DNA of 64,000 bases from Solitalea canadensis DSM 3403 (GCF_000242635.2 NC_017770.1:2058669-2122668); one strand, 5' to 3'; counted from the stretch's first letter, positions 18,497 through 26,604 are shown. The notes: a model not told the origin generated them from the letters alone. A program made the numbers and translations.

Positions 18497-18531
18497 GATC
18501 TCATGTCTCATATCTCACATCCAAAATCTCA
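18497..18531. repeat. tctcatatctcac-type intergenic repeat
   Basis: A run of related units (atctcatgtctcat, atctcacatcc, aaatctcaag) fills the gap between adaptor and pump genes. Similar units in both orientations frame the gap at 28290-28382. It interrupts the operon without a terminator. Confidence 0.45.
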
Positions 18532-18536
18532 AGAAA

Positions 18537-21500
18537 ATGAAAGACGTATTTAAAGAATTTAAGCCTTCAAGCTGGGCTATTGATAACAAAACGAGTATTT
18601 ATGTACTCACCGTTATCATTTCCCTTGCAGGTATTTTCGCCTATATGAAATTGCCAAAAGAGCAATTCCCGGAGGTAGTATTTCCACAAATGTATATAGC
18701 AACTGTTTACCAGGGAGTTTCTCCAGTTAATATGGAGAATCTGGTAACCAAGCAAATTGAGAAACAAGTTAAATCGATTTCAGGTGTTAAAAAAGTAACC
18801 AGTAATTCAGTACAGGACTTTTCTAACGTGATTGTCGAATTTAATACTGATGTCGACGTCGATGATGCCCAACAAAAAGTTAAAGACGCAGTAGACAAAG
18901 CAGGAGATGACCTTCCTAATGACCTAACACGTCAACCACAAGTTATCCGGATTGATGTTTCTGAGATTCCGATCATGAACGTCAATATCTCAGGCGATTA
19001 TGATTTGGTTACTTTGAAACAATACGCCGAAGACTTACAAGACCGAATTGAAGGGCTGAATGAGATTACCCGTGTCGATCTTGTTGGTGCGCTTGATCGT
19101 GAAATACAGATCAATGTAGATATGTATAAGATGCAAGCGGCTAATATTACCTTTGATGATATTAACGTAGCGGTTGCTCGCGAAAATGCAAATATTACGG
19201 GTGGTTTAATGGCCATGGACGGCATGAAACGCACCTTGAGTGTTAACGGTCAGTTTAAAGATGCTGAAACAATAAGCAATATTATTATCAGAGGTGCTTC
19301 CGGTGCTACTGTTTTCTTAAAGGATATTGCTGATGTGAAGGATGATTACAAGGAAAAAGAGAGTTATGCACGCTTAGATGGCAAAAACGTTATCACGCTG
19401 AACGTTATCAAACGAAGTGGAGAAAATCTTATTAATGCATCAGATAAGATCAACGAGATCGTTAAGGATATGGAAAAAAACAATTTTCCTCCAGGCCTTA
19501 AGGTTGTAATTACCGGTGATCAGTCTGATCAGACTCGTGTGACATTACACGACCTTATCAATACCATTATCATCGGTTTTATCCTGGTAACGGTAATTCT
19601 GATGTTCTTTATGGGAACTACCAATGCGATATTCGTTGCATCATCAGTTCCATTATCAATGTTCATCGCATTTCTTTTTATGCCGTGGATTGGTTTCACC
19701 TTAAACATGATCGTATTATTCTCCTTCCTGCTTGCGCTGGGAATTGTTGTTGACGATGCGATTGTGGTAATTGAAAATACACACAGGATCTTTGATAATG
19801 GGCGAATACCGATCAAACAGGCCGCTAAAATGGCCACAGGAGAAGTATTCTTACCTGTATTATCAGGTACATTAACTACGCTTGCTCCGTTTATTCCATT
19901 GGCATTTTGGCAAGGGGTAATTGGAAAATTCATGTTCTATTTGCCTATTACACTAATTGTAACGCTCCTGGCGTCGCTAGTAGTAGCTTATATTATCAAC
20001 CCTGTTTTTGCTGTTGATTTTATGAAGCCTCATACAGACGAACATCATGAAGAATCTAAGAAATTAACCAAAGGCTATAAAATTACAGCCGCTATTTTTG
20101 TGGCACTTGCAATATCGTTCTACTTGGGTGGTTCAATGGGAATGGGTAACTTTATCCTGACTCTGTTTGCATTGTATTCTTTAAACAGATTTGTTTTAAC
20201 TGGAGTAATTAAAACATTCCAGGAAAAACGCTGGCCTGCTGTTCAAGATAAGTATAAAAACCTGGTAACATGGGCTCTTCAGGGTTCTAAACCTGCATTA
20301 TTGCTAATTGGAACTTTAGCATTACTTGTATTTTCTTTCGTTTTCACAGGCATTAGAAAACCTAAAGTGGTGTTTTTCCCGCAAAGTGATCCTAATTTCA
20401 TCTATACTTATATTCGAATGCCTATAGGTACCGATCAGAAATATACTGACTCTATTACGAATGTTGTAGAAAAGCGAATCTTTAAAGTACTGGACAAAGG
20501 TGGCAAGATGGACCCAATTGTTGAATCGGTTATTTCAAACGTTTCAATCGGTGCTAATGAAGATCAGATGTCAGGGAATAATGCACAACCACACTTGGGT
20601 AAAGTTGGAATCGCATTTGTTGAATTTGCGAAACGTAACGGGCAATCGACTCGTGAATACATGGACAAAATCCGTAACGCAGTAAAAGGGATTCCGGGAG
20701 CAGAAATATCTGTAGATCAGGAACAAAGCGGTCCACCAACCGGTAAACCTATCAATATTGAAATTGCTGGTGATAATTTTGATGAATTGACATCAACTGC
20801 AGGTAATCTTAAGAAATATCTCGATCAAAAACAGATCGGCGGTGTTGAAGAATTAAAGTCGGATTTTGAAAGCGATAAACCGGAGATTGTGGTTGATATC
20901 AATCGTGAAAGAGCTGGTAGGGAAGGAATTACAACCGGGCAAATTGGACTTGCACTTCGTACCGCAATCTTTGGTTATGAAGCCTCTAAATTCAGAGATG
21001 ACAAGGATGACTACCCAATTCAAATCCGGGTAAGAGAAGATCAGCGAAATAATATCAACTCATTGATGAATATGAAGATCACTTACCGTGATATGAATAT
21101 GGGAGGAGCTGTCAGACAAATTCCATTGTCATCTGTTGCTGATATTCGTTATTCAACTTCATATGCGGGTATTAAACGTAAAGATCAGAAACGTTTGGTA
21201 ACTCTTGCCTCAAACGTTTTAAGTGAGTACAATGCCAATGAGGTGGTTGGCGAAATTAAAAATGCAATTGCTGATTTCGATACGCCACAGGGAATTACCA
21301 TCAAAATGACCGGTGAACAGGAAGATCAGGCTGAAACAGGAGCATTCTTAATGACTGCAATGGCGGTATCATTAGGTTTGATCTTTTTAATTCTGGTAAC
21401 TCAGTTTAACTCGGTAGGAAAACCTGCTATCATTCTTTCAGAGATCTTATTCAGTATCACTGGTGTGTTATTAGGATTCTCGTTATTTAAGATGGATATC

Positions 21501-21944
21501 TCCATCGTAATGACAGGTATTGGTATCGTAGCCTTAGCCGGTATTGTGGTTCGTAACGGTATCTTATTGGTTGAGTTTACTGATCTATTGTTAGAACAAG
21601 GCATGGAACTCAAAGAGGCAATTATTGAAGCAGGAAGAACTCGTATGACTCCTGTTATTCTTACTGCATGTGCAACCATGTTAGGTTTGGTTCCATTAGC
21701 AGTAGGTTTTAACATTGATTTTGTAACCTTGTTTACGGAGCTTAATCCTAAAATCTTCTTCGGAGGAGATAGTGTTGCCTTCTGGGGACCTTTATCATGG
21801 ACAATGATCTTCGGATTAGCATTTGCAACCTTCCTTACCTTGATCTTGGTGCCGGTTATGTACTACCTTGTTTACAGTGCTAAAGCACGGATCAAAGGAA
21901 AAATGAAGAAAAATAGAAAAGAAGAATTTGAATTAGCTGAGTAA
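18537..21944 (+). CDS. RND-family efflux permease
   Basis: A 1135-residue inner-membrane proton antiporter of the AcrB/HAE-like RND class. It has the internal duplication, twelve core membrane helices and two large periplasmic loops (about 40-330 and 615-900). The proton-relay motif in TM4 is LGIVVDDAIVVIEN with D406 and D407. Between TM6 and TM7 (about 500-580) there is an insertion with two additional hydrophobic stretches (ITAAIFVALAISFYLGG and FILTLFALYSLNRFVL), longer than the cytoplasmic helix of AcrB. The substrate is unknown. It ends in a charged cytoplasmic tail and a strong terminator. Confidence 0.93.
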   Translation: MKDVFKEFKPSSWAIDNKTSIYVLTVIISLAGIFAYMKLPKEQFPEVVFPQMYIATVYQGVSPVNMENLVTKQIEKQVKSISGVKKVTSNSVQDFSNVIVEFNTDVDVDDAQQKVKDAVDKAGDDLPNDLTRQPQVIRIDVSEIPIMNVNISGDYDLVTLKQYAEDLQDRIEGLNEITRVDLVGALDREIQINVDMYKMQAANITFDDINVAVARENANITGGLMAMDGMKRTLSVNGQFKDAETISNIIIRGASGATVFLKDIADVKDDYKEKESYARLDGKNVITLNVIKRSGENLINASDKINEIVKDMEKNNFPPGLKVVITGDQSDQTRVTLHDLINTIIIGFILVTVILMFFMGTTNAIFVASSVPLSMFIAFLFMPWIGFTLNMIVLFSFLLALGIVVDDAIVVIENTHRIFDNGRIPIKQAAKMATGEVFLPVLSGTLTTLAPFIPLAFWQGVIGKFMFYLPITLIVTLLASLVVAYIINPVFAVDFMKPHTDEHHEESKKLTKGYKITAAIFVALAISFYLGGSMGMGNFILTLFALYSLNRFVLTGVIKTFQEKRWPAVQDKYKNLVTWALQGSKPALLLIGTLALLVFSFVFTGIRKPKVVFFPQSDPNFIYTYIRMPIGTDQKYTDSITNVVEKRIFKVLDKGGKMDPIVESVISNVSIGANEDQMSGNNAQPHLGKVGIAFVEFAKRNGQSTREYMDKIRNAVKGIPGAEISVDQEQSGPPTGKPINIEIAGDNFDELTSTAGNLKKYLDQKQIGGVEELKSDFESDKPEIVVDINRERAGREGITTGQIGLALRTAIFGYEASKFRDDKDDYPIQIRVREDQRNNINSLMNMKITYRDMNMGGAVRQIPLSSVADIRYSTSYAGIKRKDQKRLVTLASNVLSEYNANEVVGEIKNAIADFDTPQGITIKMTGEQEDQAETGAFLMTAMAVSLGLIFLILVTQFNSVGKPAIILSEILFSITGVLLGFSLFKMDISIVMTGIGIVALAGIVVRNGILLVEFTDLLLEQGMELKEAIIEAGRTRMTPVILTACATMLGLVPLAVGFNIDFVTLFTELNPKIFFGGDSVAFWGPLSWTMIFGLAFATFLTLILVPVMYYLVYSAKARIKGKMKKNRKEEFELAE

Positions 21945-21985
21945 GCGAATCAATTCACTTAATAAATTATTTTTTGTGTTTGTCG

Positions 21986-22016
21986 GCCTTCCCGTGTATG
22001 CGGGAGGGCTTTTTTT
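21986..22016 (+). terminator. Intrinsic terminator of the efflux operon
   Basis: GCCTTCCCG (21987 on) pairs with CGGGAGGGC and is followed by seven T residues. The T-run overlaps the stop codon of the convergent hxlR gene. Confidence 0.85.
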
Positions 22017-22383
22017 ATCCTTCAGATTTGTTGTAAAGAGCATTTCGGTAGGCAATTCCCCATTTGGCAATTTCGTCTATAATAGGACGTAACGTTTTAC
22101 CGTATTCAGTAATTTCGTATTCCACCGTTACAGGTTTGGTATTGAACACAGTTCGGCTAATAAGATGGTTCATTTCCATATCTTGTAATTCCTTGGAAAG
22201 CATTTTCGCCCCAATACCATCAACTTCTCGCAGCAAATCCATAAAACGCAATTTATCCCCTAACAGTAATGTGCCGAGTATATGGAACTTCCATTTGCCT
22301 GAAAGTATTTCCATCGTGTCTTTAATAGCATTAATTCGTGCTTTGCAAATCGTATTGTTGTTTAATATAGCTTCCTTTTTCAT
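22015..22383 (-). CDS. HxlR-family transcriptional regulator
   Basis: A 122-residue winged-helix regulator. The family core is clear: CKARINAIKDTMEILSGKWKFHILGTLLLGDKLRFMDLLREVDGIGAKMLSKELQDME, followed by the wing. HxlR proteins often have redox-active or electrophile-sensing N-terminal cysteines; here one is found at C13. It is divergent from a DsbA-family thiol protein and two dyads lie between them, so control of that gene is likely. Confidence 0.9.
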   Translation of the reverse strand: MKKEAILNNNTICKARINAIKDTMEILSGKWKFHILGTLLLGDKLRFMDLLREVDGIGAKMLSKELQDMEMNHLISRTVFNTKPVTVEYEITEYGKTLRPIIDEIAKWGIAYRNALYNKSEG

Positions 22384-22430
22384 ACAATTCGTAATCTAAT
22401 ACTCTACAAAGAAATAGAATTGCCAGTTGG

Positions 22431-22462
22431 TTTCCTATTGGAAAGTAGTTTCTAAAAGGAAA
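22431..22462. promoter_or_regulatory. Two tandem dyads, likely HxlR operators
   Basis: TTTCC-tatt-GGAAA (22431-22444) and TTTCT-aaaa-GGAAA (22449-22462) have the same architecture and centres 18 bp apart, close to two helical turns. They lie between hxlR and the divergent dsbA-like gene, upstream of that gene's -7 box. Confidence 0.5.
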
Positions 22463-22490
22463 TCGATAGCAATTGTAAACTAATTGCCTT

Positions 22491-22498
22491 TAGCTTTG
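22491..22498 (+). promoter_or_regulatory. -7 box TAGCTTTG for the DsbA-family gene
   Basis: Exact TAnnTTTG. The nearest TTG (22473) is 15 bases upstream, shorter than ideal, which would fit a promoter needing an activator or one that is tightly repressed. Confidence 0.5.
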
Positions 22499-22556
22499 CA
22501 TCGTCCTTACAATTTAAAAGGAACTAATACCTAATTCTCCACATAACTTGTTTAAA

Positions 22557-23567
22557 ATGATAAAAAGCAAATTACTATGTACACTTTTTTTGTTCCCCTC
22601 ATTATACAGTTGTATGGCACAAACAAACATTAACAACAATATGACAACAGATTCAGTAAAAAACAATCCGCTAATTTGCGATCCGGTAGAGGGTATTTGC
22701 GGAATACCAGATAATACTTCACTACAAAAAATATCAACTCAAAAAGCGAAGAAACCTGTAAAACTCATCTATTTTACCGATCCAATTTGTTCATCTTGCT
22801 GGGGGATTGAACCTCAATTAAGAAAATTGAAATTAGAGTACGGTAACCATATCGAAGTAGACTACCACATGGGAGGCTTATTGCCGGATTGGAGTTATAA
22901 CAGTGGAGGAATAAGTAAACCTTCAGATGTGGCCCACCATTGGGACGAAGTAAGTATTTATTATGATATGCCTATTGACGGTGATGTATGGTTAGAAGAT
23001 CCGTTATATTCTTCCTATCCACCTTCTATTGCATTCAAGGCTGCTCAACTTCAAAGTAACGAGAAAGCAATCTTGTTTATGAGAGAAATGAGGGAGATGG
23101 TTTTCTTACAAAAGAAAAACATTTCCAAATGGGAACAAATTTCTATGGCAGCAGAAAAGACAGGTCTTGATGTAAATAAACTAAAAACAGACTTTGAAGG
23201 TCAAGCAAAAAACCTTTTTGAGGAAGACTTGAAATTAGCAAGAGCGTACAACGTTCGGGGATTTCCAACACTATTTTTTTTAAATGGAGAAGGAAAAACA
23301 GAGGTTGTTTATGGTTCCAAACCCTATACATTATATGAAAATTCACTGTTAAAATTGTTTCCTCAGGCTGAAAAAAGTGTATATAACCAAGATTGGAAAG
23401 CGCTTTTTACCAACTACCATTCACTCACTGCAAAAGAGTTTTCTGAGCTTTCTAATACTCCCAGGGTAAAATGTGAAAATGTATTGGATGAACTTGTAGT
23501 AAAAGGATATTTGAAAAAACACACTACTAAAAATGGTTCTATCTGGACTTTAATTACCAGCAATTAG
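22557..23567 (+). CDS. DsbA-family thiol protein with extra C-terminal domain
   Basis: A 336-residue protein starting at ATG 22557; an upstream in-frame TTG adds only three residues. A lipobox-like SLYSC places a possible lipidated C19. Residues 41-48 hold a second cysteine pair in the pattern C-x6-C followed by GIP. The thioredoxin-like core (about 66-265) has the active site DPICSSCWG with C78 and C81 and the cis-Pro segment RGFPTLFF, resembling the DsbA/FrnE/SpxH branch. The last 55 residues (LTAKEFSELSNTPRV, then LDELVVKGYLKK) read like a small winged-helix fold, unusual in an exported protein. It is divergent from hxlR with paired dyads between. Oxidoreductase versus isomerase role is open. 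Confidence 0.75.
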   Translation: MIKSKLLCTLFLFPSLYSCMAQTNINNNMTTDSVKNNPLICDPVEGICGIPDNTSLQKISTQKAKKPVKLIYFTDPICSSCWGIEPQLRKLKLEYGNHIEVDYHMGGLLPDWSYNSGGISKPSDVAHHWDEVSIYYDMPIDGDVWLEDPLYSSYPPSIAFKAAQLQSNEKAILFMREMREMVFLQKKNISKWEQISMAAEKTGLDVNKLKTDFEGQAKNLFEEDLKLARAYNVRGFPTLFFLNGEGKTEVVYGSKPYTLYENSLLKLFPQAEKSVYNQDWKALFTNYHSLTAKEFSELSNTPRVKCENVLDELVVKGYLKKHTTKNGSIWTLITSN

Positions 23568-23600
23568 GGGGGATTCTCAAAAGATTATGAGCTAAAAAGA

Positions 23601-23626
23601 AAGCGGAAAGTATACACCTTCCGCTT
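23601..23626. terminator. Bidirectional terminator
   Basis: AAGCGGAA (23601-23608) pairs with TTCCGCTT (23619-23626). It separates the convergent DsbA-family and GNAT genes and carries T-runs on both strands. Confidence 0.75.
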
Positions 23627-23650
23627 TTGTATTGAATTAATTAGTCCTTT

Positions 23651-24094
23651 CTATTGATCAGCAAACTTAATATACATGGTTTGATGCATACCTATTCCTT
23701 CAACCTCAAATTCATCACCAATTGGTGTGAATCCTAATTTCTCATAAAAGCCTACCGCCGAAACCCGCGCATTACACCATAAAAGTTCAATTCCTTTATC
23801 TTGTAAATGCTTAAATGCATATTTCATTAATTCGCTGCCTGCATGCCTGCCCCTGTGAGCATTTGATGTAGCCATTCCCTTAAGGTTATATTGCACCGTC
23901 TCCCCGAAAAAAGGCAAATTACATCGATTAAAAGAACCAATGCTTATAACCTCCTCATTTTCAATTACAGCCAAATGAAATGTTCCTGGCTCATTATCTT
24001 TTGGAAAATAGCACGAAGTCAGGGCACAACCTGGCTTCAAAATTTGTTGGCGAAGAGGAAATGTCTCTTCTGCCTGAATGAATTTTACACGCAT
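23651..24094 (-). CDS. GNAT-family N-acetyltransferase
   Basis: A 147-residue acetyltransferase. The acetyl-CoA-binding motif A is AHRGRHAGSELMKYAF, with the R/Q-x-x-G-x-G/A pattern in a variant form, and VGFYEKLGFTPIGDEF closes the fold. The start is set at ATG 24094 because the -7 box at 24155-24162 lies beyond it and a longer frame would start inside the promoter. Substrate unknown. It is monocistronic. Confidence 0.8.
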   Translation of the reverse strand: MRVKFIQAEETFPLRQQILKPGCALTSCYFPKDNEPGTFHLAVIENEEVISIGSFNRCNLPFFGETVQYNLKGMATSNAHRGRHAGSELMKYAFKHLQDKGIELLWCNARVSAVGFYEKLGFTPIGDEFEVEGIGMHQTMYIKFADQ

Positions 24095-24154
24095 GACGCC
24101 GTACAGTTCAAATCTTAAATTATTCAACCGAGAGAGCGAAAAATTTAGGCGGCG

Positions 24155-24162
24155 CAAAGATA
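24155..24162 (-). promoter_or_regulatory. -7 box TATCTTTG for the GNAT gene
   Basis: Exact TAnnTTTG on the minus strand, with the expected start near 24148 and a leader of about 54 bases. It decides the GNAT start codon. Confidence 0.55.
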
Positions 24163-24249
24163 AAATTATTTTAGATTTTAATCCAATTTTAATGTTTAGT
24201 TGATTTACATCAAGTTCCTGATCTTCTTCATACTAAAAAATCATAACTA

Positions 24250-24642
24250 TTATTTCAAACTTGCGCCTTTTTGACTCATCCACGGATGTACCTCCATGAT
24301 CAATCGTCCTGCTTTTACCGCCGGATCTGCTTCTGTAAGTGCTTTAGCTTCTTCTAAACTTGTCACATTCAGAATAAAGATTCCGCGTAAATCGCTATCA
24401 TCTAAACAAGGGCCTGCTATATTTAGTTTTCCATCAGCAGCCATTTTGTTAATATGTGCCATGTGACCCGTCTGAATTTGCATCGCTGTTACAGAATCCT
24501 GAGACCGATTATTCCCCTTTTTTAATAAAACGAGGTAATAAGTTTTCATTTCACCATCCGTTAGTTTTTTGGTTTCCTGAGCAAAGGTGTTGATTGTCAA
24601 AAACGATAAAAGTAATATCGATAAGGTCATAATCTTTTTCAT
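24250..24642 (-). CDS. Exported YCII-related protein
   Basis: A 130-residue protein with a signal peptide (residues 1-21, INTFAQ). The rest fits the YCII/dimeric alpha-beta barrel family: KTYYLVLLKKG, HMAHINKMAADGKLNIAGPC, LRGIFILNVTSLEEAKALTEADPAVKAGRL. YciI proteins are usually cytoplasmic, but exported versions are common in Bacteroidota. The His in TGHMAHI and the Asp of EADPA are the residues generally conserved in the fold. Function not established. The radical SAM gene lies 77 bases upstream on the same strand without an obvious terminator between them. Confidence 0.75.
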   Translation of the reverse strand: MKKIMTLSILLLSFLTINTFAQETKKLTDGEMKTYYLVLLKKGNNRSQDSVTAMQIQTGHMAHINKMAADGKLNIAGPCLDDSDLRGIFILNVTSLEEAKALTEADPAVKAGRLIMEVHPWMSQKGASLK

Positions 24643-24719
24643 AACATCATTAATTAGGTTGATTTTGAAACTAGTAACTTACCTATAAAATACAAAAGAT
24701 ATTGCACACAACCGAGTAC

Positions 24720-25781
24720 TTAAAACATTGATAACTGACTATTATGATCATTTATAAAATGTGAAAGATCAAACTCTCTGAGATCTTTTTCCTTGAAATA
24801 TTTTTTAACTGATATTTTGAACAAATTGGCAATAGCCTCTGCTACTTCACCGTCACCATGCATCCGGAGCCCCCAGCGACTATCGTTGATCGTTCCACCA
24901 TGACATTGAGCGATCAGACTCAGTACTTTTTCAGCCCTGTCCGGAAAACTTTTATAAATCCAATCTGTAAAAATTTCACCAATAGCTCCATTTAGGCGCA
25001 CAATCGTAAATCCGGCTCCTAATGCGCCCGCCTTTGCAGCTTGCTTTATTATAGAAGGCATTTCGTCGCTATTTAATCCGGGAATAATGGGAGCAACCAT
25101 CACTCTTGTAGGAATATTTAATTGAGCTAGTTTCTCAATAATCTGTAAACGCCCGTTAGCTGTAACCGTTCGTGGTTCCAATAATTGCCTGAGATCTTCA
25201 TTTAAAGTTGTAATGGAAATGCTAACATGTACAAGATTCAGCTCATTAAGCTCTGTAAGCAGATCTGTATCACGAAGAATCAGGTTGTTTTTTGTAATGA
25301 TACTGACCGGATTTCTATATTTTAAAAGAACCTTTAACATCGATCGTGTTATTTTTAGCTTTCGTTCTATTGGCTGATAACAATCTGTATTACCGGAAAG
25401 TACAATAGGAGAGGGCAGCCAATTTTTACTTTGAAAAGTTTTTTCTAGCAATTGAGCGGCATTGTGCTTAACAATGATTTTTCGTTCAAAATCCAGACCT
25501 GCACTGAAGCCCCAATATTGGTGTGCATTTCTGGCATAACAATAAATACAACCATGCTCGCAGCCCTGGTAGGGGTTCATTGAATACATAAAAGGCAGAT
25601 CCTGACTCTCTACCTTGTTCACTATTTTTTTTGCTGTTTCTTTGAAAAGTTGTGTAGCGGAGTTTTCTAATAACGGTTCATCTAAGCCCTCAATATGCTC
25701 AGTTACATATTCTTGCTTTAAATATGGATTTTTAGTGTTTAACTGAGCACCTCTTCCTTTAAAATATTCCTTCTCTTCCAT
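24720..25781 (-). CDS. PA0069/SplB-like radical SAM protein
   Basis: A 353-residue radical SAM enzyme with the motif GCEHGCIYCYAR (C74, C78, C81). It lacks the DNA-photoproduct-binding features of true spore photoproduct lyase and fits the PA0069 family of unknown substrate. KGRGAQLNTKNPYLKQ at the N-terminus and SMNPYQGCEHGC before the cluster motif are characteristic of that family. FTDWIYKSFPDRAEKVLSLI near residue 255 is also typical. Three bases upstream of the ATG lies a one-mismatch -7 box, TATATTTA (25785-25792 on the minus strand), which would give a nearly leaderless mRNA. Confidence 0.82.
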   Translation of the reverse strand: MEEKEYFKGRGAQLNTKNPYLKQEYVTEHIEGLDEPLLENSATQLFKETAKKIVNKVESQDLPFMYSMNPYQGCEHGCIYCYARNAHQYWGFSAGLDFERKIIVKHNAAQLLEKTFQSKNWLPSPIVLSGNTDCYQPIERKLKITRSMLKVLLKYRNPVSIITKNNLILRDTDLLTELNELNLVHVSISITTLNEDLRQLLEPRTVTANGRLQIIEKLAQLNIPTRVMVAPIIPGLNSDEMPSIIKQAAKAGALGAGFTIVRLNGAIGEIFTDWIYKSFPDRAEKVLSLIAQCHGGTINDSRWGLRMHGDGEVAEAIANLFKISVKKYFKEKDLREFDLSHFINDHNSQLSMF

Positions 25782-25854
25782 ACTTAAATATACTAATATT
25801 TTTAGTATTCATGATATGGAATTTAGTAAAAAAGCAATGCCTCTTTCTCTAAGC

Positions 25855-26190
25855 GTTTTGTCCTTAACAGGACAATGAAAAAGGCTTTATGATTTTTTTC
25901 CGACATGTAGTCCCTAACGGGACTGCCCGATTATTCACCGATCTATATATCCATGGCAGACAATCGAAAAAGCGACACAATAATCGGTAGAGATAATAAA
26001 TAATAAAAAGAAAATCGACCCGTAGGGGCACCCTATCATGAGTTTTGTCCTTAACAGGACAACAAAAAGGAGATTCAAGTTTTACCGAAATGTAGTCCCT
26101 AACGGGACTGCTTAAATAATAATCCCCAATGGATTTTAAATTGTAGAAGCGAATAGAAATGTCCCGTAGGGACAATACATCGGTAGGACG
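25855..26190. repeat. Composite tandem/inverted repeat island
   Basis: This 472-base gene-free stretch (25782-26253) holds two copies of a roughly 186-bp composite unit. Element A, GTTTTGTCC-ttaaca-GGACAA, is at 25855-25875 and 26042-26062. Element B, ATGTAGTCCC-taac-GGGACTGC, is at 25905-25926 and 26090-26111. Element C, CCCGTAGGG(G/A)CA, is at about 26018 and 26162 and is accompanied by ATCGGTAG at 25982 and 26180. Each element is itself a short hairpin. It resembles REP-like sequences found between genes in Bacteroidota. No transposase is present in the window. Confidence 0.7.
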
Positions 26191-26197
26191 GTTAAAA

Positions 26198-26231
26198 ATA
26201 AAAAGGCCATCCCGGTAAAACCAGGACGGCC
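26198..26231 (-). terminator. Intrinsic terminator of the heptad lipoprotein gene
   Basis: On the minus strand GGCCGTCC pairs with GGGATGGCC (one A-C mismatch) and is followed by TTTTT. It lies 23 bases after the stop codon. Confidence 0.75.
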
Positions 26232-26253
26232 AATCTAATTAAGTAAGAATTAA

Positions 26254-26463
26254 TTACTTTTTCAATGAATCAACTTTAGCAGCAGCTGAATCAACGTGTG
26301 CAGCAGCTGAGTCTACATGAGCAGCAGCTGAATCAACAACAGCAGCAGCTGAATCTACAGCTACAGCAGCTGAATCAGCAGAACCTTCTGCTTTTTTACC
26401 TTCACCACAAGCAACAACTGCGAATACACCAGCAGCTAACATTAATGCAAATACTTTTTTCAT
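26254..26463 (-). CDS. Small heptad-repeat lipoprotein
   Basis: A 69-residue protein from ATG 26463. The lipobox FAVVAC gives a lipidated C19, so the mature chain is only 51 residues. It consists almost wholly of a strict seven-residue repeat with aspartate at 30, 37, 44, 51, 58 and 65 (unit V-D-S-A-A-A-x), and ends in lysine. This should form one continuous helix or coiled coil, in outline like Braun's lipoprotein Lpp, though there is no clear sequence homology. The DNA repeats with a 21-base period. It is divergent from an ECF sigma gene and has the same two-part promoter. Function unknown; a structural or signalling envelope role is inference. Confidence 0.75.
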   Translation of the reverse strand: MKKVFALMLAAGVFAVVACGEGKKAEGSADSAAVAVDSAAAVVDSAAAHVDSAAAHVDSAAAKVDSLKK

Positions 26464-26500
26464 TTTTGTTTTAGTTTTAAAATTTTTAAGATTCAATACG

Positions 26501-26534
26501 ACATTAATACCCCATCCGTTAAAAGGTAACCCAA
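26501..26534 (-). promoter_or_regulatory. Predicted ECF-sigma promoter of the lipoprotein gene
   Basis: On the minus strand TTGGGTTACC (26534-26525), 14 bases, then GTATTAATGT (26510-26501). The same two blocks at the same spacing precede the sigma gene on the other strand. They do not fit the TTG/TAnnTTTG housekeeping pattern. Confidence 0.6.
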
Positions 26535-26572
26535 CTAATTGAAAATTTTTTTAAAATATTTTTTTCCTAATA

Positions 26573-26604
26573 TTGGGTTACCATTTCCGTTTAAAAGTAT
26601 TAAT
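26573..26604 (+). promoter_or_regulatory. Predicted autoregulatory ECF-sigma promoter
   Basis: TTGGGTTACC (26573-26582), 14 bases, then GTATTAAT (26597-26604). It is the mirror image of the promoter at 26501-26534; the two -35-like blocks form a perfect 10-bp inverted repeat 48 bp apart. The start of transcription would be near 26610, within a few bases of the sigma start codon. Confidence 0.6.

Noticed and set aside
25855-26111. Possible CRISPR-like array
   Set aside because: Only two copies of each unit, units are internal palindromes, spacing is about 186 bases and no cas gene is near.
25864-26175. 103-codon minus-strand frame in the repeat island
   Set aside because: It is a translation of the hairpin repeats themselves; the repeated peptide pieces come from the repeated DNA units.
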